A stretch of 54,589 bases of DNA from an uncultured Holdemania sp. (lineage in GTDB: Bacteria; Bacillota_I; Bacilli_A; Erysipelotrichales; Erysipelotrichaceae), in the NCBI GenBank assembly GCA_904395815.1, contig CAJFOC010000020.1, positions 1-54,589 of the forward strand. Reading direction: 5' to 3'. Shown here in pieces: positions 36,301-44,405 of the stretch. The first letter of the stretch is position 1. Each line of letters starts with the position of its first letter. The translations under genes and the position numbers were made by a program. The notes beneath the pieces are model-generated. The model was not told the DNA's origin and searched no databases. It saw only the letters and a program-made list of their open reading frames with translations.

Positions 36301-36857
36301 ACGTCAATGTTCTGGTTCTGGATACAGAAGTGTACTCCAACACCGGCGGACAGTCTTCCAAGTCTTCGCAGGCGGCTTCCATCGCGAAGTTTGCGGCGGG
36401 CGGCAAGACGACGGCGAAGAAGGATCTGGGACAGATCGCCATGGCTTATGGTCATGTCTATGTCGCTTCGGTTTCGATGGGCGCCAACCGGGCTCAGACG
36501 CTGAAAGCCTTCAAGGAAGCGGAAAGCTACGACGGACCGTCGCTGATCATCGCTTACTCTCCATGTGCTGAACACGGAATCAAGGGCGGCCTGTCCAATC
36601 ATCAGAAAGTTCAGGCCAAGGCGGTAGAATGCGGCTACGTTACGCTGTATCGTTTCGATCCGCGCAACGAAGAACATCCGCTGACGATCGATTCCAAGGA
36701 ACCGAAGTGGGAACTGTTCCAGGACTTCCTGATGAACGAAACCCGCTACAGCCAGCTGCCGAAGCTGAAGGGTGAAAAAGCGTACGAAATGTTCGAAAAA
36801 ACGAAGAAGGACGCTCAGAGACGTTACAACCGCCTGGTTAAGCTGTCTCAGGAATAA
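33348..36857 (+). CDS. nifJ: Pyruvate:ferredoxin (flavodoxin) oxidoreductase
   Basis: It oxidises pyruvate to acetyl-CoA and CO2 with reduction of ferredoxin, central to anaerobic energy metabolism. The 1169-residue single chain has all domains in order: pyrimidine-binding domain (start with YPITPSSPMAEV), transketolase-C-like domain, gamma domain, a two-cluster ferredoxin domain with Cys690/693/696/700 and Cys746/749/752/756, and the TPP domain with GACPGCGE, ATGCSMIYCSSTPSTPF and GGDGWAYDIGYGG. Cluster cysteines are complete. Codon use is noticeably cleaner than in neighbours, as expected for a highly expressed gene. Own promoter and terminator. Confidence 0.97.
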   Translation: MTKTFMSMDGNTAAAHCAYAFTEVAAIYPITPSSPMAEVVDAWASQGRKNIFDTVVKVAELQSEGGAAGAVHGALQGGALATTFTASQGLLLMIPNMYKLAGELLPGVIHVAARAIAGRALNIFGDHEDVYAARQTGVCMLASHSVQEAMDLGGVAHLAAIKASVPFVHFFDGFRTSHEIQKIEVMDQEYLKSLTDWDAVARFKANALNPHSNPITRGGAENDDIFFTGREAQNKHYDAVPDIVADYMKKISEHTGRDYAPFTYYGAPDADRIIVAMGSVTETIKETIDELRKRGEKVGLIKVHLYRPFSVKYLTAVLPQSVKKIAVLDRSKEMGTREPLYLDVLNALKDRKDLTITGGRYGLGSRDTAPNQIKAVYDELAKDAPKDEFTIGINDDVTHLSLDVDPEFTIDGDYTSCLFFGLGSDGTVSANKSSIKIIGDNTDQYAQAYFQYDSKKAGGVTRSHLRFGHSPIRSTYYINNADFVSCSLDAYCFKYDMTSCLKKGGTFLLNTTFAPQELEHHLPNRMLAGLAKKNAKFYIIDATKIAQQIGMGRRTNTILQSAFFALNEQIMPYDKAVDLMKYMAKKSYSKKGEEIVQLNYKAIDSGRDGLVEIPVKPEWADLPYDSGRKLTGDEYFDNHVMAINSLEGYDLPVSNFTKYGILDGSIHNNVAFKEKRTIAVQVPTWDPNNCIQCGFCSYVCPHATIRPFLLTDEEIAAAPMEFKTIQAMGKGVENLKYRIQVSPANCVGCGLCVVECPGKAGNKALKMVDINEKLDQEPLADYLFKEVEYKTGYFPVDTVKGSQFAMPYFEVSGACPGCGETPYYKLASQLFGKDMMVANATGCSMIYCSSTPSTPFVNDKEGNGVAWANSLFEDNAEYGYGMALAQNFKEARILSIMENNMDQVEPALKEAFEKYIAAGNDRDAQRAVKDAIVEGVRASSNEAVKELLDYERDLVGKSIWIVGGDGWAYDIGYGGLDHVLANDLNVNVLVLDTEVYSNTGGQSSKSSQAASIAKFAAGGKTTAKKDLGQIAMAYGHVYVASVSMGANRAQTLKAFKEAESYDGPSLIIAYSPCAEHGIKGGLSNHQKVQAKAVECGYVTLYRFDPRNEEHPLTIDSKEPKWELFQDFLMNETRYSQLPKLKGEKAYEMFEKTKKDAQRRYNRLVKLSQE

Positions 36858-36879
36858 AAATCAGATCTGTGGATCTATT

Positions 36880-36918
36880 GACAGGAATCGGAGTTGTTTT
36901 CGGTTCCTGTCTTTTTTT
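36880..36918 (+). terminator. Terminator of nifJ
   Basis: GACAGGAA (36880-36887)/TTCCTGTC (36904-36911) followed by seven T. Confidence 0.88.
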
Positions 36919-37026
36919 GCGCTTTCTGTCGGCAAAAAGATTCGTATGTTCAGGAAGATGACGGGATTGTAACTTGCACTTCAGGATAGATTTCATTATA
37001 CTTGTACTTGGATTCGAGGTGTTTGT

Positions 37027-38058
37027 ATGAAAGTGCTGCTGTACTTTGAAGCAGAGAAGGTGATCTCCACCTCCGGGATCGGGCGGGCGCAGAAGCATCA
37101 GAAGCTGGCGCTGACGCTGGCCGGCGTAGATTATACGCTGGATCCGGATGATGATTACGATATACTGCACATCAACACGGTGGGGCCTGCCAGCCAGGGC
37201 ATCATCGCCAAAGCGCGCCGGGAAGGCAAGCCGGTGATTTATCACGCACATTCCACCGAGGAAGATTTCCGCAATTCCTTTGTGCTTTCCAATCAGATTG
37301 CGCCGCTGTTCAAAAAGCATCTGATTTCGCTGTATTCCAGCGCGGACGCGATCATTACGCCAACGCCTTATTCCAAGAAGCTGCTGGAAGGGTATGGCAT
37401 TACGCTGCCGATTTACGCGGTCTCCAACGGGATCGATCTGGACCGGTTTGCTTATGATCCGGAGAAGGTCAAGGCGTATTACAAGTATTTCAGTCTCAGC
37501 GAAAAAGACAAGGTCGTGCTGTCGGTCGGTCTGTTTTTTGAGCGGAAGGGACTGCCGGATTTTGTTGAGGTGGCCCGCCGGCTGCCGCAGTACAAGTTCA
37601 TCTGGTTTGGTTCCACGCCTCTGATTTCGATTCCCAAGACGATCCGTGAGATCGTGGAAGAGGATCATCCGGATAACGTGCTGTTTCCCGGCTATGTCAA
37701 GGGCGCGATCATTGAGGGCGCTTACGCCGGCGCCAACGCCTTTTTCTTTCCTTCCTATGAGGAAACCGAGGGCATTGTCGTTTTGGAGGCGCTGGCAGCC
37801 GGTCAGCAGGTGATCGTCCGGGATATCGGTGCTTTTGACCCATGGCTGGTGGATCGGGTCAACTGTTATAAAGGACACAACAATGACGAATTTGCCCATC
37901 TGGTGGAAGAGGTTGTGGAAAAGCGGCTCCCTTCCCTCAGCGAGGAAGCGCTGAAAACGGCGCAGCAGCGCAGCATTGCCAATATCGGTCAGCAGCTGAA
38001 AGCGATCTATGAAAGCGTGCTGAACGGAAAAGACAGGACTTTATCCGGCTTGGGATAA
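37027..38058 (+). CDS. GT4 glycosyltransferase, glycolipid type (BgsA/CpoA-like)
   Basis: The 343-residue protein opens MKVLLYFEAEKVISTSGIG and has the GT4 GT-B layout with YHAHSTEEDFRN, VSNGIDLDRF and the catalytic E-x7-E in EETEGIVVLEAL. It resembles the Firmicutes enzymes that add a second sugar to monoglucosyl-diacylglycerol, which anchor lipoteichoic acid or form membrane glycolipids; this is by family memory, not a search. The later GT4 gene resembles the first-sugar enzyme, so the pair with a membrane protein between them looks like a glycolipid group. A hairpin terminator straddles its stop codon. Confidence 0.8.
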   Translation: MKVLLYFEAEKVISTSGIGRAQKHQKLALTLAGVDYTLDPDDDYDILHINTVGPASQGIIAKARREGKPVIYHAHSTEEDFRNSFVLSNQIAPLFKKHLISLYSSADAIITPTPYSKKLLEGYGITLPIYAVSNGIDLDRFAYDPEKVKAYYKYFSLSEKDKVVLSVGLFFERKGLPDFVEVARRLPQYKFIWFGSTPLISIPKTIREIVEEDHPDNVLFPGYVKGAIIEGAYAGANAFFFPSYEETEGIVVLEALAAGQQVIVRDIGAFDPWLVDRVNCYKGHNNDEFAHLVEEVVEKRLPSLSEEALKTAQQRSIANIGQQLKAIYESVLNGKDRTLSGLG

Positions 38059-38071
38059 AGTCTATTTTCTT
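38037..38071 (+). terminator. Terminator overlapping the glycosyltransferase stop codon
   Basis: Perfect 10-bp stem GACTTTATCC (38037-38046)/GGATAAAGTC (38053-38062), then TATTTTCTT. The stop codon TAA lies in the right arm. Confidence 0.75.
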
Positions 38072-38098
38072 GTGCTTCGAAGCGGTTCATTGTATAAT
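38070..38098 (+). promoter_or_regulatory. Promoter of the flippase-like and GT-RecX unit
   Basis: TTGTGC (38070-38075), 17-base spacer, TATAAT (38093-38098), directly after the terminator above. Confidence 0.65.
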
Positions 38099-38123
38099 AT
38101 TTTCAAGAACTCAGAGGAAATCT

Positions 38124-39170
38124 ATGAAAAAAACTCGAAATTTTGGTTTGAATATTGTACTGATTGTCGGCTTTACCGCTTTTGTTCTGTGGTTTACGCT
38201 GAAGGACAATTATCGCGAGGTATTGCAGATACTGCAGCAGATTTCACCGGGGTGGCTGATCGTCATTCTTGCGATCGTGCTGTTGTATCAATGGGTCATC
38301 GGTTGGATTCTGACGCAGCTGACCCGTATCAGCAATCCTCATTACCGGCTGCGCTATGGAGTGGTGAACGCGCTGGTCGCTTCTTTTTTCCATGGTGTGA
38401 CGCCCAGCGCATCCGGCGGCCAGTTTGCGCAGGTGTATGTGTTTAAGAAACAGGGAGTGCAGCTGAGCGATTCGGCCAGCGTGCTGTGGATGGAGTTCAT
38501 CGTCTATCAGTCGGTGATGATCGTCACGGTGTTTGTGCTGCTGTTGCTGCGCTTTCACTATTTTTACGCGCATTATTCGCAGTTTTTCCTGCTGGTGCTT
38601 TTGGGCTTTCTGGTTAACAGTCTGGTGATCGTCGGACTGTGGGCGCTGGTGCGCTTTCCGCGGATTTACCGCTGGCTCAGTACCCGGGGACTGGATCTGG
38701 GCTGCCGTCTGCATCTGGTGAAGGACCCGGAAAAAGCGCGGGCCATGCTGAAGGATCAGCTTGATCGCTTTGGCAGCGAAACGACCAAGCTCAAGAGCCA
38801 TCGACCGCTGATCATTCGTGTGGTGATTGCCAATTTTGTACGGCTGGGATTGTATTATTCCATTCCGTTTTTCTGCGCTCTGGCGCTGAATCTGCCAATC
38901 GGTCCGGAACTGTTTCTGGATTGTGTGGCGCTGGCTTCCTTTGTTTCGATGATCAACGCCTTCATCCCGATCCCGGGCGCCAGCGGCGGAACGGAAGCAA
39001 CGTTTGTGCTGATGTTTTCCACTGTTTTCGGCCAGCTGGGAGCGACCAGCGCGATGATCCTGTGGCGGTTTGTTTCTTACTATCTGATTATGATTCTGGG
39101 CGGGCTGACTTTTATCTGGGTGAAAAGCCGGCCGGCGGTCGTCATGTCGAGAAAGGAGGACCACGAATGA
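38124..39170 (+). CDS. Flippase-like multi-pass membrane protein (UPF0104/YbhN, LPG synthase TM family)
   Basis: From ATG 38124 (AGAGGA upstream) it encodes 348 residues with about eight membrane segments. The family blocks are GVTPSASGGQFAQVYVFKKQGV near residue 90 and PIPGASGGTEATFVLMF near the C-terminus, typical of the UPF0104/YbhN and MprF-type transmembrane family. Members are linked to lipid transport or flipping, but the substrate here is unknown. The stop overlaps the start of the GT-RecX gene (ATGA), so both are made together, which suggests a role in handling the lipid product of the glycosyltransferases. Confidence 0.83.
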   Translation: MKKTRNFGLNIVLIVGFTAFVLWFTLKDNYREVLQILQQISPGWLIVILAIVLLYQWVIGWILTQLTRISNPHYRLRYGVVNALVASFFHGVTPSASGGQFAQVYVFKKQGVQLSDSASVLWMEFIVYQSVMIVTVFVLLLLRFHYFYAHYSQFFLLVLLGFLVNSLVIVGLWALVRFPRIYRWLSTRGLDLGCRLHLVKDPEKARAMLKDQLDRFGSETTKLKSHRPLIIRVVIANFVRLGLYYSIPFFCALALNLPIGPELFLDCVALASFVSMINAFIPIPGASGGTEATFVLMFSTVFGQLGATSAMILWRFVSYYLIMILGGLTFIWVKSRPAVVMSRKEDHE

Positions 39171-41149
39171 GAATCGGTTTGTTTACGGATACTTATCTGC
39201 CGGATGTGAACGGTGTTGTTTCCTCGATTGTTACTTTGCAGCAGGAACTGGAGAAAAACGGTCATCAGGTGTTTGTCATCACGACGCACCCGGGCATGCA
39301 GATTGTGCGGGAGGATCATGTGCTGAGGCTGCCGGGAGTAGAGCTGAAGAGCCTGTATGGGTATGTTCTGACCAGTCCGATCCATTTTGCGGCGCTGAAG
39401 GATATCCGTGAGATGAAGCTGGAGGTAATCCATGCGCATACGGAATTCGGCGTCGGTATTTTTGCGCGCATTGTCGCCAAGATGCTGCAGCTGCCGTTAG
39501 TTTCCACATATCATACGACGTATGAGGACTATACGCATTATGTCAACGTACTGCATCTGGATTCCATTGATAAGGTTGCCAAAAAGGCGGTCGGTTCGCT
39601 GAGCAAGCTGTATGGCGACTCGTGTACGGAGCTGATCGCGCCTTCCCAGAAAACCAAGGAAATGCTGCAGCGCTATGGCATCCGCAAGCGGATCCACGTC
39701 ATTCCTACCGGACTGGATCTGCGCCGTTTTGACCGGAGCCGCACTGATGAGCAACAGCGCCGCAGCATTCGCAGCGAGCTGATGCCGGATCCGGATCAGC
39801 TGCTGATTGTGTTTGTCGGCCGGATTGCCAAGGAAAAAAGCATTGATTTTGTCATCGATGGTTTCAGTTATCTGCATCAGCAGCAGGCGCCGGTTCATTT
39901 CGCGGTGATCGGCGGTGGGCCGGAGCAGGAATATCTGCAGCAGCATGCCCGCGAACTGGGGATTGAATCGATGATTACCTTCGCCGGCAAGAAACCTTCG
40001 CAACAGATCCCGGCCTATTATCACAGCGCGGACGCTTTCGTTTCGGCCTCGCTGACAGAGACGCAGGGGATGACCTATATCGAGGCTTTGGCCAGCGGTC
40101 TGCCGGTGTTTGCCCGTCCGGATGAGGTGCTGGACGATCTGGTGATCGAAGGAGAAACCGGCTTTCTGTTTCGCAAGCCGGAACAGTTTGCGCAGAAGGT
40201 GCAGCAGTATCTGGCGCTGAGCGAAGCTCAGAAACAACAGATCAGCGAACAGGCGGTAAACAAGGCGGCGGTGTACGACAGCCGGATTTTTGTCCAGAAA
40301 GTGCTGGATGTCTATCATAGCGCCATTGTGGATTATCGGGAAACGCTGCGGCTGGAAGGGATTCGGCCGAAGGATGATTGCGTGGAGCTGAAGATCGTTT
40401 CACCGGAGGAACAGATGAAGGTGCTGGTTTCGCTGGAAACCTACTTCAATAAAGGATTGCGCAAGAACGCCACGCTGAGCCGGGATGAGCTGGACGAGCT
40501 GCTGGCAGAAGAGGAACAGGTGAAGGCGTATCAGAGCTGTCTGAAGAAAATTACGGCCCGGGACCGGACGCGTAAGGAAATTTATGACTGGCTGACGCAG
40601 AATACCGAGCTCGATATCCGTCAGATTAATGACATCGTGGAAAAACTGGAAGAGCGTGATCTGATCAACGACGCCCGGTATGCCAAAAATCAGATCTACA
40701 ATCTGCGGCTGATGCTGCAGGGAAAAAACAAGATTACCCGGACGCTGCGGCGTAAGGGGATCCCCAATGAGCTGATTGAGGAAGCGTTTGCGCAGGAGGA
40801 CGAGCAGTCGGAATTCCGCAACGCGCTGAAATGGGCGCAGAAGCTGCAGCCGACGATCCGGGAGAAATCGGTGCGGATGAAAAAGAACATCATGAAATCC
40901 AAGATGATCAATCAGGGGTTTTCGACGGAGATCATCGACGAGGTCATGGACAATCTGAGCTTTGTTGAGGATGAGCGGACGGAGCTGGACAGTCTGCGCC
41001 GCACGGCCGGGCGGGCGAAGAAGCGGTATCAGACCAAATACAGCGGAACCAAGCTGCGCAATTATGTTTTCCGTTATTGTTCCGCACAGGGCTTTGACGC
41101 TGAGGATATTTATCTGATCTTGAGTGAAATGGAGTGGGATGATGAATAA
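39167..41149 (+). CDS. Fusion: GT4 glycosyltransferase (diacylglycerol type) with C-terminal RecX domain
   Basis: Uninterrupted frame of 660 residues from ATG 39167 (AAAGGAGGA upstream). Residues 1-390 are a complete GT4 enzyme starting MRIGLFTDTYLPDVNGVVSS, with STYHTTYEDYTHY, IPTGLDLRRF, FVGRIAKEKSID and E-x7-E in ETQGMTYIEAL, most like 1,2-diacylglycerol 3-glucosyltransferases. Residues about 405-660 look like a full RecX: the N-terminal strand part (VLVSLETYFNKGLRKN), then helical repeats with RTRKEIYDWL, EKLEERDLINDARYAKNQI and LRRKGIPNELIEEAF. RecX normally inhibits RecA and is separate. An in-frame ATG at 40415 with GGAGGA at 40405-40410 could give the RecX part alone (244 residues). 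No frameshift is needed. Confidence 0.88.
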   Translation: MRIGLFTDTYLPDVNGVVSSIVTLQQELEKNGHQVFVITTHPGMQIVREDHVLRLPGVELKSLYGYVLTSPIHFAALKDIREMKLEVIHAHTEFGVGIFARIVAKMLQLPLVSTYHTTYEDYTHYVNVLHLDSIDKVAKKAVGSLSKLYGDSCTELIAPSQKTKEMLQRYGIRKRIHVIPTGLDLRRFDRSRTDEQQRRSIRSELMPDPDQLLIVFVGRIAKEKSIDFVIDGFSYLHQQQAPVHFAVIGGGPEQEYLQQHARELGIESMITFAGKKPSQQIPAYYHSADAFVSASLTETQGMTYIEALASGLPVFARPDEVLDDLVIEGETGFLFRKPEQFAQKVQQYLALSEAQKQQISEQAVNKAAVYDSRIFVQKVLDVYHSAIVDYRETLRLEGIRPKDDCVELKIVSPEEQMKVLVSLETYFNKGLRKNATLSRDELDELLAEEEQVKAYQSCLKKITARDRTRKEIYDWLTQNTELDIRQINDIVEKLEERDLINDARYAKNQIYNLRLMLQGKNKITRTLRRKGIPNELIEEAFAQEDEQSEFRNALKWAQKLQPTIREKSVRMKKNIMKSKMINQGFSTEIIDEVMDNLSFVEDERTELDSLRRTAGRAKKRYQTKYSGTKLRNYVFRYCSAQGFDAEDIYLILSEMEWDDE

Positions 41150-42098
41150 GACAATTGCTGAAATGAAGGAAGGCGAAAGCCTGACGCTGCCGTTATTGGT
41201 AGTACAGGTGACCCGGGGCGCAACCAATACCGGATCTCCCTATCTGTCGTTGACGCTGCGCGATAAAAGCGGAACGATCGAGGGCAAGCTCTGGGATGTA
41301 AAGGAAGAACAGGTAAAAAACTGCGTTCCAGGGCGGGTCAGCGAGATCAGCTGCGAGGTTTTGCGCTACCGCAACGCGCTGCAGCTGCGGGTTCACAGGC
41401 TGACGCCAATGGATCAGCAGGCGATCGAGCTGAGCGACTATATGGAGACGACGACGATTCCTCGTCCGCTGCTGAAGCAGAAAATTCAGGACGCGCTGGC
41501 TTCGCTGACCAATCCGGTTTACCGGGGAATTATCGGCCGCCTGTTTGAAGAGTATGAGAAACCGTTTTACGATTATCCGGCGGCGGCGAAAAATCACCAC
41601 AGTTTCGTCGGCGGTCTGGCGGAACATGTGACCGGTATGCTGGATCTGGCCAACGAGGTTGTGCGGCTGTATCCGATGCTGGATCGTGAGCTTCTGATCA
41701 GCGGGATCATGGTGCATGATCTGGGCAAGCTGACGGAGCTGTCCGGACCGGTCGTGACCGAATATACGCTGCAGGGCAAGCTGCTGGGACACATTTCCAT
41801 CATGCAGGCCAAAATTGCCGAAGTGGCGGATCAGCTCGGCTTTGGCGACAGCGAGGAAGCACTGCTGTTGCGGCATATGGTACTTTCCCATCATGGCCAG
41901 CATGAATTCGGATCTCCGGTGCTGCCGTTGGTGGCTGAAGCAGAAGTCCTGCATATGATCGACAATCTGGACGCCCGGATGAACACGCTGGAAAAAGCGT
42001 ATGCGCAGACGGAGGAAGGCAGCTTTACGCCACGTTTGTTCCCGATGGAAAACCGGGCGTTCTACAAGCCGAAAAAACGGCAGGGGCAAAGAAAATGA
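41142..42098 (+). CDS. yhaM: 3'-5' exoribonuclease YhaM
   Basis: RNA-trimming enzyme of Gram-positive bacteria. The 318-residue protein has an N-terminal OB-fold nucleic-acid domain (SLTLRDKSGTIEGKLWD) and a C-terminal HD domain with NHHSFVGGLAEHV, GIMVHDLGKL and LSHHGQHEFG (metal-binding H and D residues). ATG 41142 has GGAGTGGG upstream, within the end of the GT-RecX gene's last codons; the stop of that gene lies six bases further on, so the genes overlap. It shares an ATGA overlap with the next gene. Confidence 0.92.
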   Translation: MNKTIAEMKEGESLTLPLLVVQVTRGATNTGSPYLSLTLRDKSGTIEGKLWDVKEEQVKNCVPGRVSEISCEVLRYRNALQLRVHRLTPMDQQAIELSDYMETTTIPRPLLKQKIQDALASLTNPVYRGIIGRLFEEYEKPFYDYPAAAKNHHSFVGGLAEHVTGMLDLANEVVRLYPMLDRELLISGIMVHDLGKLTELSGPVVTEYTLQGKLLGHISIMQAKIAEVADQLGFGDSEEALLLRHMVLSHHGQHEFGSPVLPLVAEAEVLHMIDNLDARMNTLEKAYAQTEEGSFTPRLFPMENRAFYKPKKRQGQRK

Positions 42099-42835
42099 TT
42101 GATACCCATTGTCATGTGATCTGGGGTGTGGATGACGCATCGCAGGAGGAAGCGACTTCACGGCAGATGCTGCAGATTGCGGTGGAGGATGGCGTAGAGG
42201 CGATCCTGTGCACGCCGCACAGCCTTCCTTTTCTGAAATATGAAAATGATGCGGCGACGCTGCGCGCTCCGTTTGAGGCGCTGAAGCGGCTGATTCAGGC
42301 GGAAAAGTGGCCGCTGGAGGTTGCTTTGGGCTGCGAGTTCTTTCTTTCTGATCAGTCGCTGTCCTGGATTCGCGAGGGACGGGCGGTAACGCTCAACGGT
42401 TCGCAGCGGTTGCTGATTGAGTTTCCCTGGTATCAGAAGGTCGCGCTGAAACGCAGTGAAACGGAATTGCTGGAAGAGGTAGTGAGTCTGGGCTATCAGG
42501 TGATCATTGCTCATCCGGAACGCTATCGCAGCGTGCAGCAGGATTTTTCCATCCTGAAGCGCTGGCGAAGTCTGGGCTGTGATTTTCAGGTTAACCGGAC
42601 TTCCCTGATTCTCAACGACGATCTTCAGCAGCAGCGTCTGGCCTGGCGCATGGTGGAAGAGGGGTATTGCGATGTGATCGGAACGGATGCCCATCACTGC
42701 TGGGGCAAGCGTATCATCAAGCTCAGCGATATCCGTCTGGAAATCGCCCGGCGGATGAACGAGGACTGCGCTCAGCTGCTGTGTCATGATAACGGCCGGC
42801 GTCTGATCGACGGTCAGCCGCTGATTCATCTGTAA
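42095..42835 (+). CDS. CpsB/YwqE-type PHP protein-tyrosine phosphatase
   Basis: The 246-residue PHP-fold protein has DTHCHVIWGVDDAS at the N-terminus, CTPHS, the GCEFFLS and AHPERY motifs, and GTDAHHCWGK near the end, which is the metal-site order of CpsB/CapC phosphatases that act on bacterial tyrosine kinases of capsule export. No kinase or capsule gene is next to it. The usual DDG is DDA here. Coupled to yhaM by ATGA overlap; a terminator follows. Confidence 0.85.
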   Translation: MIDTHCHVIWGVDDASQEEATSRQMLQIAVEDGVEAILCTPHSLPFLKYENDAATLRAPFEALKRLIQAEKWPLEVALGCEFFLSDQSLSWIREGRAVTLNGSQRLLIEFPWYQKVALKRSETELLEEVVSLGYQVIIAHPERYRSVQQDFSILKRWRSLGCDFQVNRTSLILNDDLQQQRLAWRMVEEGYCDVIGTDAHHCWGKRIIKLSDIRLEIARRMNEDCAQLLCHDNGRRLIDGQPLIHL

Positions 42836-42837
42836 AC

Positions 42838-42866
42838 AGAACCCGGATTTTCCGGGTTTTGCTGTT
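42838..42866 (+). terminator. Terminator of the GT-RecX to phosphatase unit
   Basis: ACCCGG/CCGGGT with loop ATTTT, flanked by ACAG and CTGT that extend the stem, then TTTT. Confidence 0.75.
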
Positions 42867-42940
42867 CATGGATTTGGTGGATGACAAAATATGACAACCG
42901 TGATATTCTATATCTCAGTGAATGAGGAGGAACAGGGGAT

Positions 42941-44332
42941 ATGCGTCGTGTTCACAATCCGACAGTCAATGAAATTACCGAGGGGGTAATCTGGAAACAG
43001 CTGCTGCTGTTTTTCTTTCCGATTATGCTGGGAACTTTTTTCCAGCAGCTTTACAATACCGTGGATGCGGTCGTGGTCGGTCAGTTTGTGGGAACGGAAG
43101 CGCTGGCGGCCGTCGGCGGGGCGACCAGCACGCTGATCAATCTGCTGGTTGGCTTTTTTGTCGGCCTGTCTTCGGGAGCGACGGTGATCATTTCTCAGTT
43201 TTACGGCGCGCGCAATATCAGAGAATCCAGCGATGCGGTACATACCGGAATTGCGATGGGACTCTGGGGCGGCGCAGTCATGATGGTGATCGGCATGATC
43301 GGCGCCCCGTTTGCGTTGCGGGCTATGGGGACGCCGGATAACATCATGGATTATTCGCTGACGTATATGATCGTGTATTTTATTGGCATGATTCCGACGC
43401 TGATTTATAACGTGGGGTCTGGAATTCTGCGGGCGGTGGGGGATTCGCGCCGGCCGATGTTTTTTCTGATCGCCTGCTGTCTGGTCAATGTCGTACTGGA
43501 TCTGCTGTTTGTGGCTGTTTTTCACTGGGGTGTTTTCGGGGCCGCGCTGGCAACCTGCCTGGCGCAGTTTTTCAGCGGAATTCTTGTCATTCTCAGTCTG
43601 ATGCAGTCGGAAGATGAACGCTGCCGGCTGCAGCTGAAAAAAATCCGTATTCATCCCGCGCTGCTGAAAAGCATCGTGATGATCGGGATTCCAGCCGGCC
43701 TGCAGTCGGTGATGTATTCGTTATCCAACATCGTCATCCAGACCAGCGTCAACAGCTTCGGTACCACGACCATTGCGGCTTATACGGCTTACGGAAAGAT
43801 TGACGGTATTTTCTGGATGATCATGAGCGCGTTTGGCGTGGCGGTGACGACGTTTGTCGGTCAGAATTTCGGCGCCGGCAAAATCGATCGCGTTCACAAA
43901 AGCGTCCGCGTTTCGCTGGGACTTTCCGCCCTGACGGCGGTGGTGATGTCGGCAGTACTGATGCTGACGGGACAGTGGGTTTATCAGCTGTTTACACAGG
44001 ATGAACAGGTGATCCGCATTGGCATGCAGATGCTGCTGTACCTGGCTCCTTATTATGTAACCTATGTCTGCGTGGAAATTCTGTCCGGCGCGGTGCGGGG
44101 AACGGGGGATTCGCTGATTCCGACGATGATGACGCTGTTGGGGATCTGTGTGCTGCGTGTACTGTGGATTCTGATTGCGGTTCCGATGAATCACACGATA
44201 GAAAACGTTCTGTTCAGCTATCCTCTGACCTGGAGCATCACCTCGGTTCTGTTTATTCCTTATTACCTGCAGGGCGGCTGGCTGAAGCGGCAGCTGCGCC
44301 GCCGTGCTGTCACGGTACAAAAGGTTCAGTAA
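42941..44332 (+). CDS. MATE family efflux transporter
   Basis: The 463-residue membrane protein has twelve predicted segments; family blocks are FFPIMLGTFFQQLYNTVDAVVVGQFVG in the first half and IGIPAGLQSVMYSLSNIVIQ in the second, closest to the NorM/DinF-like MATE group. It differs clearly from the MATE at 31773. Start ATG 42941 follows AATGAGGAGGAACAGGGG. Substrate unknown. Converges with the HIT gene over a shared terminator. Confidence 0.9.
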   Translation: MRRVHNPTVNEITEGVIWKQLLLFFFPIMLGTFFQQLYNTVDAVVVGQFVGTEALAAVGGATSTLINLLVGFFVGLSSGATVIISQFYGARNIRESSDAVHTGIAMGLWGGAVMMVIGMIGAPFALRAMGTPDNIMDYSLTYMIVYFIGMIPTLIYNVGSGILRAVGDSRRPMFFLIACCLVNVVLDLLFVAVFHWGVFGAALATCLAQFFSGILVILSLMQSEDERCRLQLKKIRIHPALLKSIVMIGIPAGLQSVMYSLSNIVIQTSVNSFGTTTIAAYTAYGKIDGIFWMIMSAFGVAVTTFVGQNFGAGKIDRVHKSVRVSLGLSALTAVVMSAVLMLTGQWVYQLFTQDEQVIRIGMQMLLYLAPYYVTYVCVEILSGAVRGTGDSLIPTMMTLLGICVLRVLWILIAVPMNHTIENVLFSYPLTWSITSVLFIPYYLQGGWLKRQLRRRAVTVQKVQ

Positions 44333-44335
44333 GTA

Positions 44336-44405
44336 AAAAAATGCTGAAAAAAAGGAAGAGGAAGGCGGTTTTCCTTCCTCTTTCCTGGGAATCAGCATTT
44401 TTTTA
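44336..44405. terminator. Bidirectional terminator between MATE and HIT genes
   Basis: A long interrupted stem: AAATGCTGA with TCAGCATTT outside, and GAGGAAGG/CCTTCCTC inside (44358-44380), with A-run on the left and T-run on the right, so it can work on both strands. Confidence 0.88.

Noticed and set aside
40340-40420. Sequencing-error fusion of two genes at the GT-RecX junction
   Set aside because: The frame is continuous with no stop or odd codon use at the join, and the linker reads naturally; still listed as the main way to refute the fusion.
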